The notes beneath the pieces were generated by a model that ran no database searches, was not told the DNA's origin, and worked only from the letters and a program-made list of their open reading frames with translations. Below are positions 32,901-42,300 of a DNA stretch of 64,000 nucleotides, piece after piece; positions within the stretch are counted from its first letter, which is position 1; every line of letters begins with the position of its first letter. The position numbers were made by a program, and so were the translations under genes. Origin of the DNA: CAZLMW01 sp964560875 (GTDB taxonomy: Bacteria; Myxococcota_A; UBA9042); contig CAZLMW010000019.1 of NCBI GenBank assembly GCA_964560875.1, forward strand, positions 22,835 to 86,834, given 5' to 3'.

Positions 32901-34879
32901 ATCCGTGCGTCGAGATCAACGGCCGCACCCACGACCCGGGGAGCGTCCAGAACGTGAAACGCCCGGACGGGTCGGTGGTCAAGACAGCGACCTGTCGTTA
33001 CGGCGGCGGTGGAAGCTGCGCGCGCCCCGGCGAGGAGCTGCGGGAAGGTGTGCTCTCGTCGGCGGCCTGCGAGCGAGCCATCCGGCGTTCGGTCAAGAAC
33101 ACGAGCGTCAACCGGCGCTGTTTCGCCGAGAAGCGCAAGGCCTGCGACTTTTGCCTGCACAAGGTCTGCAAGAAGGACCACGACAAGCTCAACCAGAACA
33201 TGACGGCCGACGAGAAGAAAAAGTGGGGCGTCAAACATCCCAAGCCCGTCGCGAGCTCGGTCTATCACTCGATCACCAAGACCTCTGGCTTCACGGCGAC
33301 CGATCTGGTGCGGGCGTTCTACCCGTTCAGCAATGACATGCATGCGCAGGACGCGTCGCTGACCTACAACGTCGCCGCACACCGCAACACGCTGCTGAAA
33401 AACGGGGTGTCACAGCTGATGCTGGACTACGCCCTGGCCAACTCATCGACGAAGTACAAGATGGAGCAGGAGCACGGCCAGTTCCTGCCGCTGATTCGCT
33501 GCAGCCGACAGTCGCCAAGCGCACTCAACACCGCGTACACCAAGCCCTACTCCGACTGGCCCTCCGTCTGGGTGAGCAGCTACTACTCCAGCGTCTACGA
33601 ATCGGAATACAACCGCCACAAGTGCCGGCCACGACGGCAGGAAAACGGCGCGAAGTGCCCCTTCCCGGGCAACACCAGCTCCGGGGACCCCGGTCGTTTC
33701 TGTCTGTCCAACTACTGCTCGCGCGAGACCAAGACTTGCCAGGAAGTCGACCACCCAATGTACGAGCTGGGCAGCAACGGCAAACCGGCGCACAAGTCGG
33801 GCAAGTCGGCGGTCAAGTTCGGCGTCGTGCGCCTCGATGACACATCCGTCAACGTCGAGGACGCCAACAAGGCCAATGGCTCGCTCGCCGGCAAGACCAA
33901 CAACTACCAATTCGACGCCACAATGTCGCAGAACTACGTGTCCTGCGTGCTCGGCAAGCCGATGCCGTCCACCCCGCTGCTATCGACCAAGGTGTTCGTC
34001 GACAGAACCGCGGGCGGCGATGCGTGCTCCGAGTCGGAGACGACCGTGCAGATCCTGGGATTCCGGCTCGATGCGCTGGTGCCGAAGACCGAGTCGGGAG
34101 GCTTGTCGAGCTGCAAGGGCATCAACGTCGAGACCAAGAAAAACCTCATCGCAGGCAAGAGCCAGAAAGTCGGCTTCGACATGTGCGTCGATGACGACAG
34201 CAACCAGTGCAACTTCACGCCTGAGAACCTGCTGAGCCTGCCGCTGTCGCGCTTCTTCCCCAAACCGGAAGTCTGCGTGCCGACCGATGAGCTCGAGCTG
34301 CCCGAGGTCAAGAAGGACTTCAAGGAGGCGCTCGTTCCCCTGATTGTGTCGATCGGGCTGGAGTTGGACCTGTGCTTGGCCGGCAGCTTCGGCCTCGACT
34401 ACGAAACCAAGATGCCGCAGATCCAGGTCGGACCCGAGCTGGCGATCGGCGTGGTGGCTCGCGGCGGCGTCGGCAGCGGCGAAACGGGCGCCTACGAGGT
34501 CTCCGCGGGTGTGCGCTTGCTGCTGACCCTCGTGTCCATCGGATTCCCCGTGACGTGGGGGATTGAAGCGGACGCGGCGCTCAAGTCGGTCACCGGCGAC
34601 ACGATCAAGGGCTACTTCAAGATCGGGCTCGTGCAACGCATCGCGATGGAGCTCGAGTTCCTCGGCGGGGAGTTTGGGCTCTACGCCAAGATCGCGGTTG
34701 GCCCGTTTGGGCTCGAGTGGACGTTCAACGTCTTCGAATGGACCGGGATCAAGCTCGCTGTGACGCTGTCGCAGGACGTGTTGGTGAGCAAGATCATTGA
34801 CTTCGAGGTCCCGGCCAAGAACCCGCCCGCCAAGGCCGCGCCTTCGTGTAAGGGCGGCTCCAACCCCTGCTACAAGTGA
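29975..34879 (+). CDS. Large secreted protein with LamG-like and Cys-rich segments
   Basis: This 1634-residue protein has a signal peptide (MKHHLHGCVRLVMSVAIAAV, cleavage near SVASA). The first ~500 residues are beta-rich with LamG/concanavalin-like wording (GWIKFGKSAA..., then AHVAIVQRGNF and FLGGLKV). From about residue 750 Cys-rich modules appear with CxSGRCD motifs (MCQSGRCDTA, QCDSGRCST). The C-terminal 250 residues form repeated amphipathic strands with Gly. No lipobox is seen. The whole is not a family I can name; it is likely secreted or surface-bound. It overlaps the next reading frame region and seems to head an operon with the HEAT-repeat and Cys-rich lipoprotein genes. Confidence 0.78.
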   Translation: MKHHLHGCVRLVMSVAIAAVAVSSSASVASAAVHPLDAVLPDDTPMPGKGLVAWIPGGSTSYVLAGGKLVKWKAKTVDFNGTPGIDVSADGSSAGAQVNVLSPKSPGMTVVVDYRMPKGTAKVDGWNPTIGVLAHHSGTYHARIWTVALKAGVPRLAVSEGTTLKSATAVKSSTGKKEAVRLDDGEIHQLALRVSRPGCTPTKCPAPHRNIVTLLVDGVVVSEGIVVTPRLKTKGFSTVEIGRQWVGAGKYPGQSNYKDKNLNSVGQYRQLLVYDRPLPTGELAAIRRSAAIGVVAQFPPLGNETTTQVKFNPSLQPTDLRLAPMNATISKDVFAHKRVKLLPDTADQNKGLTAVSGWIKFGKSAATKKLLTVTFPGTGAPVEFTIGPDPKSAKKALLTCKHAGKTNQQSLYWDAAKQWAHVAIVQRGNFTKDVVCSVNGQFLGGLKVAALKVPTYNAATIRDTAVQVGPGVDVLYLGLRRRNGFQHFNEETEFNGRDPLAQGPMLWMTQSAGKFSYHRATTGSYVVGTGMSFITDGHALGNIRLFGSGLWTYSDKDSALYVDRQTVAIRLTLPQPDAAKSKSYIMYQRVDTGANMSISVSATVPDKTNCIKGFFNNGGCATVSISFGPRKFDMVVPSSFLGATPGELIFTTPYKRSPEELKAWGNPKNSWQPDIIFRGKRRTPLSWSEGKSKMAAKFDKYGGDTKAQKDAWKKGHNTILYATTYVQELRLYPQVVGELGGLMDIGCYSLKCTDAGRACKYATKPYSPRCGDCRPDHYRTAGYAGSIHQECRARRPRGAACTHDTMCQSGRCDTAKSGTCVFKVKASCDNHCRSLGRTCGVQGTGFDCSGCLPWFEPANGAPIPKSGAPKPKLLPDEQCRWQPTRTDLEPCTHDNQCDSGRCSTQNVDRVRILKPTGWIFGEFLYTGSGFNNCEKSPVQCSAWTARRGVSGSMKTIGDTKKRCRIRLPNIPSPDTDPCVEINGRTHDPGSVQNVKRPDGSVVKTATCRYGGGGSCARPGEELREGVLSSAACERAIRRSVKNTSVNRRCFAEKRKACDFCLHKVCKKDHDKLNQNMTADEKKKWGVKHPKPVASSVYHSITKTSGFTATDLVRAFYPFSNDMHAQDASLTYNVAAHRNTLLKNGVSQLMLDYALANSSTKYKMEQEHGQFLPLIRCSRQSPSALNTAYTKPYSDWPSVWVSSYYSSVYESEYNRHKCRPRRQENGAKCPFPGNTSSGDPGRFCLSNYCSRETKTCQEVDHPMYELGSNGKPAHKSGKSAVKFGVVRLDDTSVNVEDANKANGSLAGKTNNYQFDATMSQNYVSCVLGKPMPSTPLLSTKVFVDRTAGGDACSESETTVQILGFRLDALVPKTESGGLSSCKGINVETKKNLIAGKSQKVGFDMCVDDDSNQCNFTPENLLSLPLSRFFPKPEVCVPTDELELPEVKKDFKEALVPLIVSIGLELDLCLAGSFGLDYETKMPQIQVGPELAIGVVARGGVGSGETGAYEVSAGVRLLLTLVSIGFPVTWGIEADAALKSVTGDTIKGYFKIGLVQRIAMELEFLGGEFGLYAKIAVGPFGLEWTFNVFEWTGIKLAVTLSQDVLVSKIIDFEVPAKNPPAKAAPSCKGGSNPCYK

Positions 34880-34887
34880 GGCGCGAG

Positions 34888-36930
34888 ATGACACGCAAGC
34901 AATCCGTTCGTCTCGGAGCCGTGGCCGTCGCCCTCAGCGTCGGCGCCATCGCGGCCACCTGGTGGAGCGTCTCGACGCCCTCCGAACCCATTATCGACCT
35001 CGCTGACGACGGCGACGGAGCCCCTGTCGGTCCGCATGCGGATATCGTCGCGGCTCACCACGCGGGTCACGGTCAAAAGGCGTTGTCCGGTCGCTACGAC
35101 ATCGAGGCCAACGTCTCGATGGCCAGCACGATCGGCGACGTGCAGCGGGACCAACGCATCGCTGTCTCGGGCCAGCTGCACCTGGGCCTGCCCGCGGACC
35201 GTGCCGCTGCCGCAAAGGGTTGGGTTGTTGGACGCGCCGTAGGTCTCAAAGCCGAGGGTGACCGAGATCTCGCCAAACGCATCGGAATGGCTGCCGACGG
35301 TGAAGCCAGCCCAGACATCGATTTTGCGCTGCGTGTCGACGAGCGCGGCGAGGTGGTCGAGCGCCGTTTCGCCAAGCACGCCGCCGAAGGCACACGCAAC
35401 CTCGTGGCGCTAACCGCGGCCGCAGCCCAGGTCGTACGCCCCGCAGCCAAACGGGACGCCGCACGCTGGCAGACCACCGAGAATGGCGCCTCCGTCAGCC
35501 AATATGCCCGCTACGATCGGGTCGACGACGAGGTGCTGCAAAAGGTGTGGTCGCGCAGCCGCGACGGTCTCGACAACCCCGCGGACGCCAACGACGACGA
35601 GCCGACCGGTGCCGCCCTTTCAACCGGCAAAGCCACGCTGACGTACACCGGGCCGGTGCTGCAACGCGTGGCGATCGAGCAGGTCGTCAAGGTGAACCTC
35701 AGCCTCGATCCGCGTGTTCAGCAAAAGCACCACGTGCAGACCGACGTGACGATGAAGCTGCGCAGCCGCGTCGATGCGCCGTTGGCGGTGGTCGTGGGTG
35801 GACTCGCACCGGAATCGAGCTTCGAGTCGTTGCGTCCGCGCGTCCGTGCCAAGCCGACCACCCGCGGCGTGCAACCGATCCTCGACGCAAGCAAGACCGC
35901 GCAGGACAAGCGCGATTGGCACAAACGTCGCAAGGCGTCCAACGAGCTCGCTGCCAACATCAACGGCAACATGGCCGCCAAGCAGGACCTCCGCGCGATG
36001 CTGTGGCTGGGCAAGGCCAAGGCAGACGCGCTGCGGACCGCCGTCGAAGCGCTCGGAACCACTGAAGATCCCACCGGACGCGCCATGCTTGCCGAGTTGA
36101 TCGGTGACAAGGCGGCTCCCTACACGTCGCGATGGCACGCGATCGCGCTGATGGTGACGCTGCGCAACCCGGGCAAGGCGCTCGTCGACGTGCTCATGAA
36201 GGTCAGCCACGACGAGACAGACGACGCGTACAAGACCGCCACCGCCGCGCTCGCCGCCGTCGTGCACCGTGCGCGAAAGAAGGACCCCACGGCCGAGAAG
36301 AAGGCCTACGGCTACATGATGCGCCGCGCGACTGCGACATTCGAGGTGGACCATGCCCGCCGTCTCGGCACGCTGAAGGAAGGCGCTCGGTACAAGCCAA
36401 ACCCGCTCGCGTCGGGCAACCCCATGCTGTGGGTGATGGCCCTGGGCAACCTCGGCGGCGAGAAGGTGTTCAAGCTCGTGCAGCCCTATCTCGTCGACAA
36501 CCGCAAGTCGATGCGGCGGCACGCGATAGGGGCCATGCGCTTCATCCCGACCAACCCCGCGCGGCTGGCCATCGTCAAGGCCATGCAGCGTGACCCGAGC
36601 CCCTACAACCGGCGCGCCGCGGCCGAGACTGCGCTCTACCACCCGCAGTACCTGATGGAGGAGCACGTCGTCCGGTCGATGCGAGAAGACCTGCATCCGG
36701 AGGTTCAGCTCGGCGCGGCATGGACGCTGGCGGTGTGGGGCGTGACAGCTCCCGCCCTGTACCAGGAGATCCGCAACGCCGCCGAGCGAGCCGACAACAA
36801 GATGCTCAAGAAGACGCTGCTGGAGATGGCGCCGCACAACACGACCAATACCCACGTGGACCCGATGGACGCGTGGAAGGCCAAGGCAAAGCTCCAGCAT
36901 CCGCGTCTGAAGGCGCCGGAGAAGCCCTGA
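34888..36930 (+). CDS. Exported HEAT-repeat protein, possibly vitellogenin-N-like
   Basis: This 680-residue protein has an N-terminal membrane/signal segment (VRLGAVAVALSVGAIAATWW). Residues ~50-330 are beta-rich; residues ~340-650 contain HEAT-type helical pairs, for example MLWVMALGNLGGEKV, RRHAIGAMRFIPTNP and VQLGAAWTLAVWGV. A beta-barrel followed by a helical repeat resembles the vitellogenin N-terminal lipid-transfer domain; I judge that from pattern only. The ATG at 34888 is used; a GTG at 34876 overlapping the previous stop is also possible. It ends one base into the next gene. Confidence 0.7.
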   Translation: MTRKQSVRLGAVAVALSVGAIAATWWSVSTPSEPIIDLADDGDGAPVGPHADIVAAHHAGHGQKALSGRYDIEANVSMASTIGDVQRDQRIAVSGQLHLGLPADRAAAAKGWVVGRAVGLKAEGDRDLAKRIGMAADGEASPDIDFALRVDERGEVVERRFAKHAAEGTRNLVALTAAAAQVVRPAAKRDAARWQTTENGASVSQYARYDRVDDEVLQKVWSRSRDGLDNPADANDDEPTGAALSTGKATLTYTGPVLQRVAIEQVVKVNLSLDPRVQQKHHVQTDVTMKLRSRVDAPLAVVVGGLAPESSFESLRPRVRAKPTTRGVQPILDASKTAQDKRDWHKRRKASNELAANINGNMAAKQDLRAMLWLGKAKADALRTAVEALGTTEDPTGRAMLAELIGDKAAPYTSRWHAIALMVTLRNPGKALVDVLMKVSHDETDDAYKTATAALAAVVHRARKKDPTAEKKAYGYMMRRATATFEVDHARRLGTLKEGARYKPNPLASGNPMLWVMALGNLGGEKVFKLVQPYLVDNRKSMRRHAIGAMRFIPTNPARLAIVKAMQRDPSPYNRRAAAETALYHPQYLMEEHVVRSMREDLHPEVQLGAAWTLAVWGVTAPALYQEIRNAAERADNKMLKKTLLEMAPHNTTNTHVDPMDAWKAKAKLQHPRLKAPEKP

Positions 36931-39305
36931 TGATCGCCGGACTGAAACGCAGCGCGGAGACCAACGTGATCGATCGAAAACCGCCCGCTTTGGCCGCAAT
37001 GATGCTGGTCGGCTGGCTGGCAGCGGCGTCGCTTGGAGGCTGTGAAGCCGAGCGCACGTGTGGCGAAGGAGCCGAGCTCAAGGACGGCACGTGCGAGCTG
37101 AAGACGCCCGTCACGTGCGGGGCCGGCACCGTGCTCGAAGGCGACAAGTGTGTGGCCACCGCGGATGGAACGGGTGGCAGCGACGCCGGTGCGACAGATA
37201 CCGCAGGCGGAACGGACGCTGGCTCGACCGATGCAGGCTCCCCCGACAGCGGTGGGTCTGGCGTGGACTCGAGCGGTCCAGTTTGCCAGCCGATTTGCAG
37301 CAAGGGTGACAAGCCCTGTGGCGAAGACGGTTGCGGCGGTTCATGCGGCACGTGCTCGGGCGACCTGGTCTGCACGGAGGGCACCTGTCAGCCGCTTGCC
37401 AAGAAATGCGTGCCGTTTTGCGTGGACCTCGTCTGCGGCGACGACGGCTGCGGCGGCTCTTGCGGGACGTGCCCGGGCGGCTCGAGCTGCGACAAGGGCA
37501 AGTGCGTCGAAAAATGCGTGCCGGACTGCATTGGCAAGAGCTGCGGGGACGATGGCTGCAAGGGAACATGCGGCACGTGTGGTGCCAAGGCGACGTGCAG
37601 CAAGGCGCAGCTGTGCATCGCCAAGGGCTGGACGTGCGATCCCTACCGGTATGGCAACGACGGTTTCTGCGACTGCGACTGCGGCGCTGATGATCCGGAC
37701 TGCGATAACACGGTGGCGCCCGTCCTCGGCTGCGCCCCATACACCAAGTGCACAGCCGGAAAATGCGAATCGCTGATTCCCAAGGCGTGGACATGCCTGC
37801 CCGCCGAGTATGACGACGGCATCAACTGCAATTGCGGATGCGGGGCGCCCGATCCCGACTGCGCCAAGGGTGGGACTGGAGACGGCGGCTGCAAGACCGG
37901 CCAAAAGTGCGACGCGACCGGTAAGTGCGGCAAGTGCGTGGCCGATTGCAAGGGCAAGACGTGCGGTCCGGACGGCTGCGGTGGACTCTGCGGCGGCTGC
38001 CCCGGCCCGACGAAGGCCAACCCCGCGATCAAACCCATGGCCTGTATCGGCGGCAAGTGCGTCGATGGCTGTCTGCCCGCGCCGCTGCTCTGCAAGACCA
38101 ACTCGTGCGGCGATGACGGCTGCGGCAGCTCTTGCGGCAGCTGCAAGAACGGCGAGTTCTGCAGCCAGGGTCAGTGCAAGGTCAAGCCGGGCATGTCGTG
38201 CAAGGGCTACTGCAAGGGCAAGGCGCCGGCGGGCTGCTCGTGCACGTTCGGTTGCGAAAAGAACGGCAACTGCTGTCCCGACTATGCCGGCACGTGTGTG
38301 TGCAAGCCCAACTGCAAGGGGCGGGTCTGCGGCAGCGACGGTTGCGGCGGCATCTGTGGGACCTGCGCCAAGGTCAAGGGCAAGCCGCACTGCAACGAAG
38401 CCGGACAGTGCCAGGCGACCTGTGCGCCCATCTGCACCGGGAAGTCTTGTGGCGCCGATGGATGCGGCGGCAGCTGTGGGACGTGCAAGGGCGGCGCGAA
38501 GTGCAATTCCGATGACAAGTGCGTGCCGCCTGAGTGGACGTGTCTGTCGATCTACTACGCCGATGGCTCGCTTTGCGATTGCAGCTGCGGGGCGCCTGAT
38601 CCGGACTGCAAGAGCGTCGCGTTGACGGCTGGCTGCCCCAACCTCGCGTCGTGCCAGCCGACGACCGGGATCTGCAAGATGTCGTTTTGCGCGCACAACG
38701 GGGAGTGCAAAGCCCCGCAGTGGTGCATCGGGCATTATCCGATCGGCAAGGGTCTGAGCAAGGGGATCTGCGCGCTGCCCAATCCGCAGGCCAAGGCGGA
38801 AGGCACGTTCTGCATCACCGACTCCACATGCGCGAGTGGTCTGTGCCTGTCCGGCGCCTGCCGCGATCCGTGCCAGGAGGACAAGCATTGCGCTGCCAAG
38901 ACGTCGTGCGTCGCCATCACCCCACCGCAGGGACTCGCCGGGATGCCCAAACCCGCGGTCGCGGCCTGCTACTCATCGGTCGTCCTCGGCGCTGCGTGCA
39001 AGAAAGCCGCGGACTGCAAGAGCGGCGACGTCTGCCAGGTGTTCGCGCATCCGACCACGCTCAAGCCGATGCACCATTGCGCGCCGCTGCTCGCCCCCGA
39101 AGACGAGTCGGCCAAGTGCACCGAGACCGCGCAATGCAGGCCCGGACTGCTCTGCGCGAAGGGCGCTTGCCGTCGACCATGCCCCGGGGGACCGACCGAT
39201 TGCCCTGCCAAGCACAGCTGCTCCCCCGCAGTCCTACACCACGGCGCCCTCATCGCCGCGTCCGATGACGTCAAAGTCAACGCCTGTACACCGGTCACGA
39301 AGTAG
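36930..39305 (+). CDS. Cys-rich lipoprotein with CGxDGCGGxCGxC repeats
   Basis: This 791-residue protein has a lipoprotein signal ending SLGGC after a 23-residue N-terminal extension (a second start at 36999 would remove it). A Gly/Ser/Thr/Asp-rich stalk follows. Then come many disulfide modules built on C-x-P-x-C-x-G-K-x-C-G-x-D-G-C-G-G-x-C-G-x-C, at least seven copies, with other Cys-rich units between. This is a typical Myxococcota surface lipoprotein type; no activity is known. The ATG overlaps the preceding stop by one base. Confidence 0.8.
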   Translation: MIAGLKRSAETNVIDRKPPALAAMMLVGWLAAASLGGCEAERTCGEGAELKDGTCELKTPVTCGAGTVLEGDKCVATADGTGGSDAGATDTAGGTDAGSTDAGSPDSGGSGVDSSGPVCQPICSKGDKPCGEDGCGGSCGTCSGDLVCTEGTCQPLAKKCVPFCVDLVCGDDGCGGSCGTCPGGSSCDKGKCVEKCVPDCIGKSCGDDGCKGTCGTCGAKATCSKAQLCIAKGWTCDPYRYGNDGFCDCDCGADDPDCDNTVAPVLGCAPYTKCTAGKCESLIPKAWTCLPAEYDDGINCNCGCGAPDPDCAKGGTGDGGCKTGQKCDATGKCGKCVADCKGKTCGPDGCGGLCGGCPGPTKANPAIKPMACIGGKCVDGCLPAPLLCKTNSCGDDGCGSSCGSCKNGEFCSQGQCKVKPGMSCKGYCKGKAPAGCSCTFGCEKNGNCCPDYAGTCVCKPNCKGRVCGSDGCGGICGTCAKVKGKPHCNEAGQCQATCAPICTGKSCGADGCGGSCGTCKGGAKCNSDDKCVPPEWTCLSIYYADGSLCDCSCGAPDPDCKSVALTAGCPNLASCQPTTGICKMSFCAHNGECKAPQWCIGHYPIGKGLSKGICALPNPQAKAEGTFCITDSTCASGLCLSGACRDPCQEDKHCAAKTSCVAITPPQGLAGMPKPAVAACYSSVVLGAACKKAADCKSGDVCQVFAHPTTLKPMHHCAPLLAPEDESAKCTETAQCRPGLLCAKGACRRPCPGGPTDCPAKHSCSPAVLHHGALIAASDDVKVNACTPVTK

Positions 39306-39386
39306 CCCGAGAAGTCGAACATGTTCAAACATCTCTTCGAAATGGCACAACCCACGACGCGGCCTCGCGACGCGGTGGAGAGGTCC

Positions 39387-42300
39387 ATGAAGCGCTCCGT
39401 AACGGCGATACTGCTGCTCCTCCTGGCGTTGGGCGCGGGCTGCGGTACCGAGGCAGCTCCGTGCGGAGAAGGCCTCGTCGAGGGCGACGACGGCAACTGC
39501 ATCCCCGGGCCTACCAGCGCGAAGTGCGGTCCGGGGACGGTGCTCAAGGAAGGTGCGTGTGTGGCGGCGGCAGATGCTTCGGGCGCCGATGGTGCTGGCG
39601 GCTCGAGCAGCGGCGGTGCGGATGCTGGCGTGAGCGACGGCGGTGTCGGTGACAGTGCCACGAGTTCCAGCAGCGGCGGCGTCGACGCGGGCGGGTCGTC
39701 CGGTGGTGACAGCGGCACGAGTGGTGCTTCGAGCGGCGGTTCGACCGACGCCGGAGGGTCGAGCAGCGGCGGCGACGATGACGCCGGCTCCAGCGGTGGC
39801 AAGAGCGTGGATGCGTGGTTACAAGGCGCGCCCGACGGCGCCAACTGCAAGCCGGCGTGCGATGGCAAGGACTGCGGTCCGAACGGGTGCGGCGGCGTCT
39901 GCGGTTTCTGCCTCGATGGCAAAGTCTGCGGCAAAGACGGCAAGTGCGCTGGCTGCAAACCCAACTGCATCGGCAAGGTCTGTGGCGGCGACGGCTGCGG
40001 CGGCTCTTGTGGGTCGTGCGCGTCGGTCCCCGGCAAACCCGGGTGCTCGGGTGATGGCAAGTGCGTCGCGGTGTGCGTTCCCAAGTGCAAAGACAACGAG
40101 TGCGGCCCCGACGGCTGCGGCAACCTGTGCGGCCAATGCAAGGCGGGCGAATCCTGTGTGATGGATACTTGCCAGTCGGTCACGCAGGGCCTGAGCTGCA
40201 AGGACAACTGCGGCAAGTCCCTGGCCGGCTGCAGTTGCCAGGCTGATTGCAAAGCGACCGACTCCTGCTGCCCCGACTTCAAGGAGTCCTGCGGGTGCAT
40301 CAAGCAATGCAGCGGCAAGGACTGCGGCGAAGATGGCTGCGGCGGGGTCTGCGGCAAGTGCGCGAAGGGCAAGCTGTGCAGCGGTACCGACAAGTGCGTC
40401 GACGACCCCTGCGATCCCGACCCTTGCGGCGGCAACGGAACGTGCAAGGAGCTCGCCGGCAGCTGCACCTGCAAGACCGGCTACGCCGGGGCGAAGTGCG
40501 ACAAGTGCGCGGCCGGCTACGTGGGCTTTCCAACCTGCATCATCGACCCATGTAGCAACGTGGACTGCGGCGCGGGCGGCACCTGTGATCCCAAGACCGG
40601 CGCCTGCGCGTGCAAGACCGGCTTCGTCGGCCCGATATGCGGCACCTGCAAGTTCGAGGCGGAGACCTTCCCAAACTGCACCTGCGGCGGCGCAACCTGC
40701 GCGGCGTGCACCAAGGGCGGCTGTGACGACGGCAACGGCTGCACCGCCGACAGTTGCGACGCGGCCGGCAAGTGCATTCACGCATCACCGTGCGACGAAG
40801 GGGCGCTGAATTTCGCCTTGATTCCACAGGTCTCGGGCGCCTTCAACGCGACGAGCGCCACGCCGCTGACGCTGGGGTTTGCCGGCACGACCGGCGTGAC
40901 TGTGAAAGTGGTCCGCAGCGCACAGGGAGGCCCGTTGATGCCGATGGTCGCTGCGAAGAGCGGCCCCTCAATCCAATTCGAAGGCAGCGCGCTCAACGCC
41001 AAGGGCAAGCTGACCATGCTCTCGGTGATGCCCAAGGCCGGGCAACTCAACGCGGGCACCCTGACGCTCGTGTTCTCCAAGCCGGCAAGCGCGTTCGGCG
41101 CGGGCAGCCGCTACGTGCTCATGTTTGGCGGTTTTGGTGGACAGGGCGAAGGGCCCGCGGCCGTGGGTGCCGCGGCGCCGATGCAGGAACTTGGCTACTA
41201 CGACGCGTTCGATGGCGGCAAGCCCGGCTTCACGGCGGCTGATTCCGCGGTGCTGGGCAACTACGGGGGCATCCCGTCAGCCGTGCAGGCGTTCGCCATC
41301 GACGCCAAAGCCACCACATTCGCGCTCCAGGTTCAGCAGCCCCAGGAGGCCAAGTCCGACATCTTCCAGTTCGCCGTCGCCGTCACGCAGCTCGAGAATC
41401 GCTGCGATGCCGTGGCCGGCAAGTGCATCAAGCTCGGCGCAACCTGCGGCGACGCGGTCGTGGCGGGCGGCGAAAAGTGCGACGACGGCAACGCTGTGGC
41501 CGGCGACGGATGCGACGTCAAGTGCAACGTCGAAAAGGGCTACACCTGCTCCAAGCTATCGCTGCGCAGCAGCTGCGGAATCAGCTGCACCGGCGACAGT
41601 GACTGCGCCAACGCCGAGGTATTTTGGAACGATCTCGCGCCTCTGGCCGGCAAGACGCTCAAGCTCAAGGTCGACGACGCCAACTCGAAGGTCGAGCTGC
41701 AGGTGCCCTACAACGCCGACGGCAAGTCATCTGCGTCCAACGTCACGGTGACATTTCACGGCAAAGGCAAGGCTGGCGCGCCCAAAGAGCAGACGGTGCG
41801 CACGTACACCCCACCCAAGAGCAAGGACGGCACGTTCAAGTCGCCGGCCAACGGGATGACGTTCGGCTGGATCGGCTCGATGCCCTACCTGGACCTGCTC
41901 AGCAGCGTCCCGTGGGCGCTGACGATGCGCTTGGACTTCGGCGAGGCTGCCAACGCCTTGGGACCCGAGTATCGCTACGTCGTGGGTGTCGCAGGTACAG
42001 CAGGAGGCCCCGGGGAAGGTCCGGTCACCGTCACATCCAACGTTGCGCTGACTGACTTTGGCGCGTTCGACGGCTTCGGCTCGGGCAAATACCCGGCGCT
42101 CAAGGACGCCAAGACCATCGTTGGCACGACCACCAAGAGCGGCTATGCAGCGGACGGCTACCGTTTCGTGCTGTTGCCGCCCTCCGCCAAGAGCGTGGAC
42201 CTCGCCATCTCGTCGCCCAAGGTCGATCCGCATGGATACCTCGTCGGAATCGCTCGGATCCGCGAGCGCGCCTGCCTCGCCGACAAATGCGTCGGCACGT

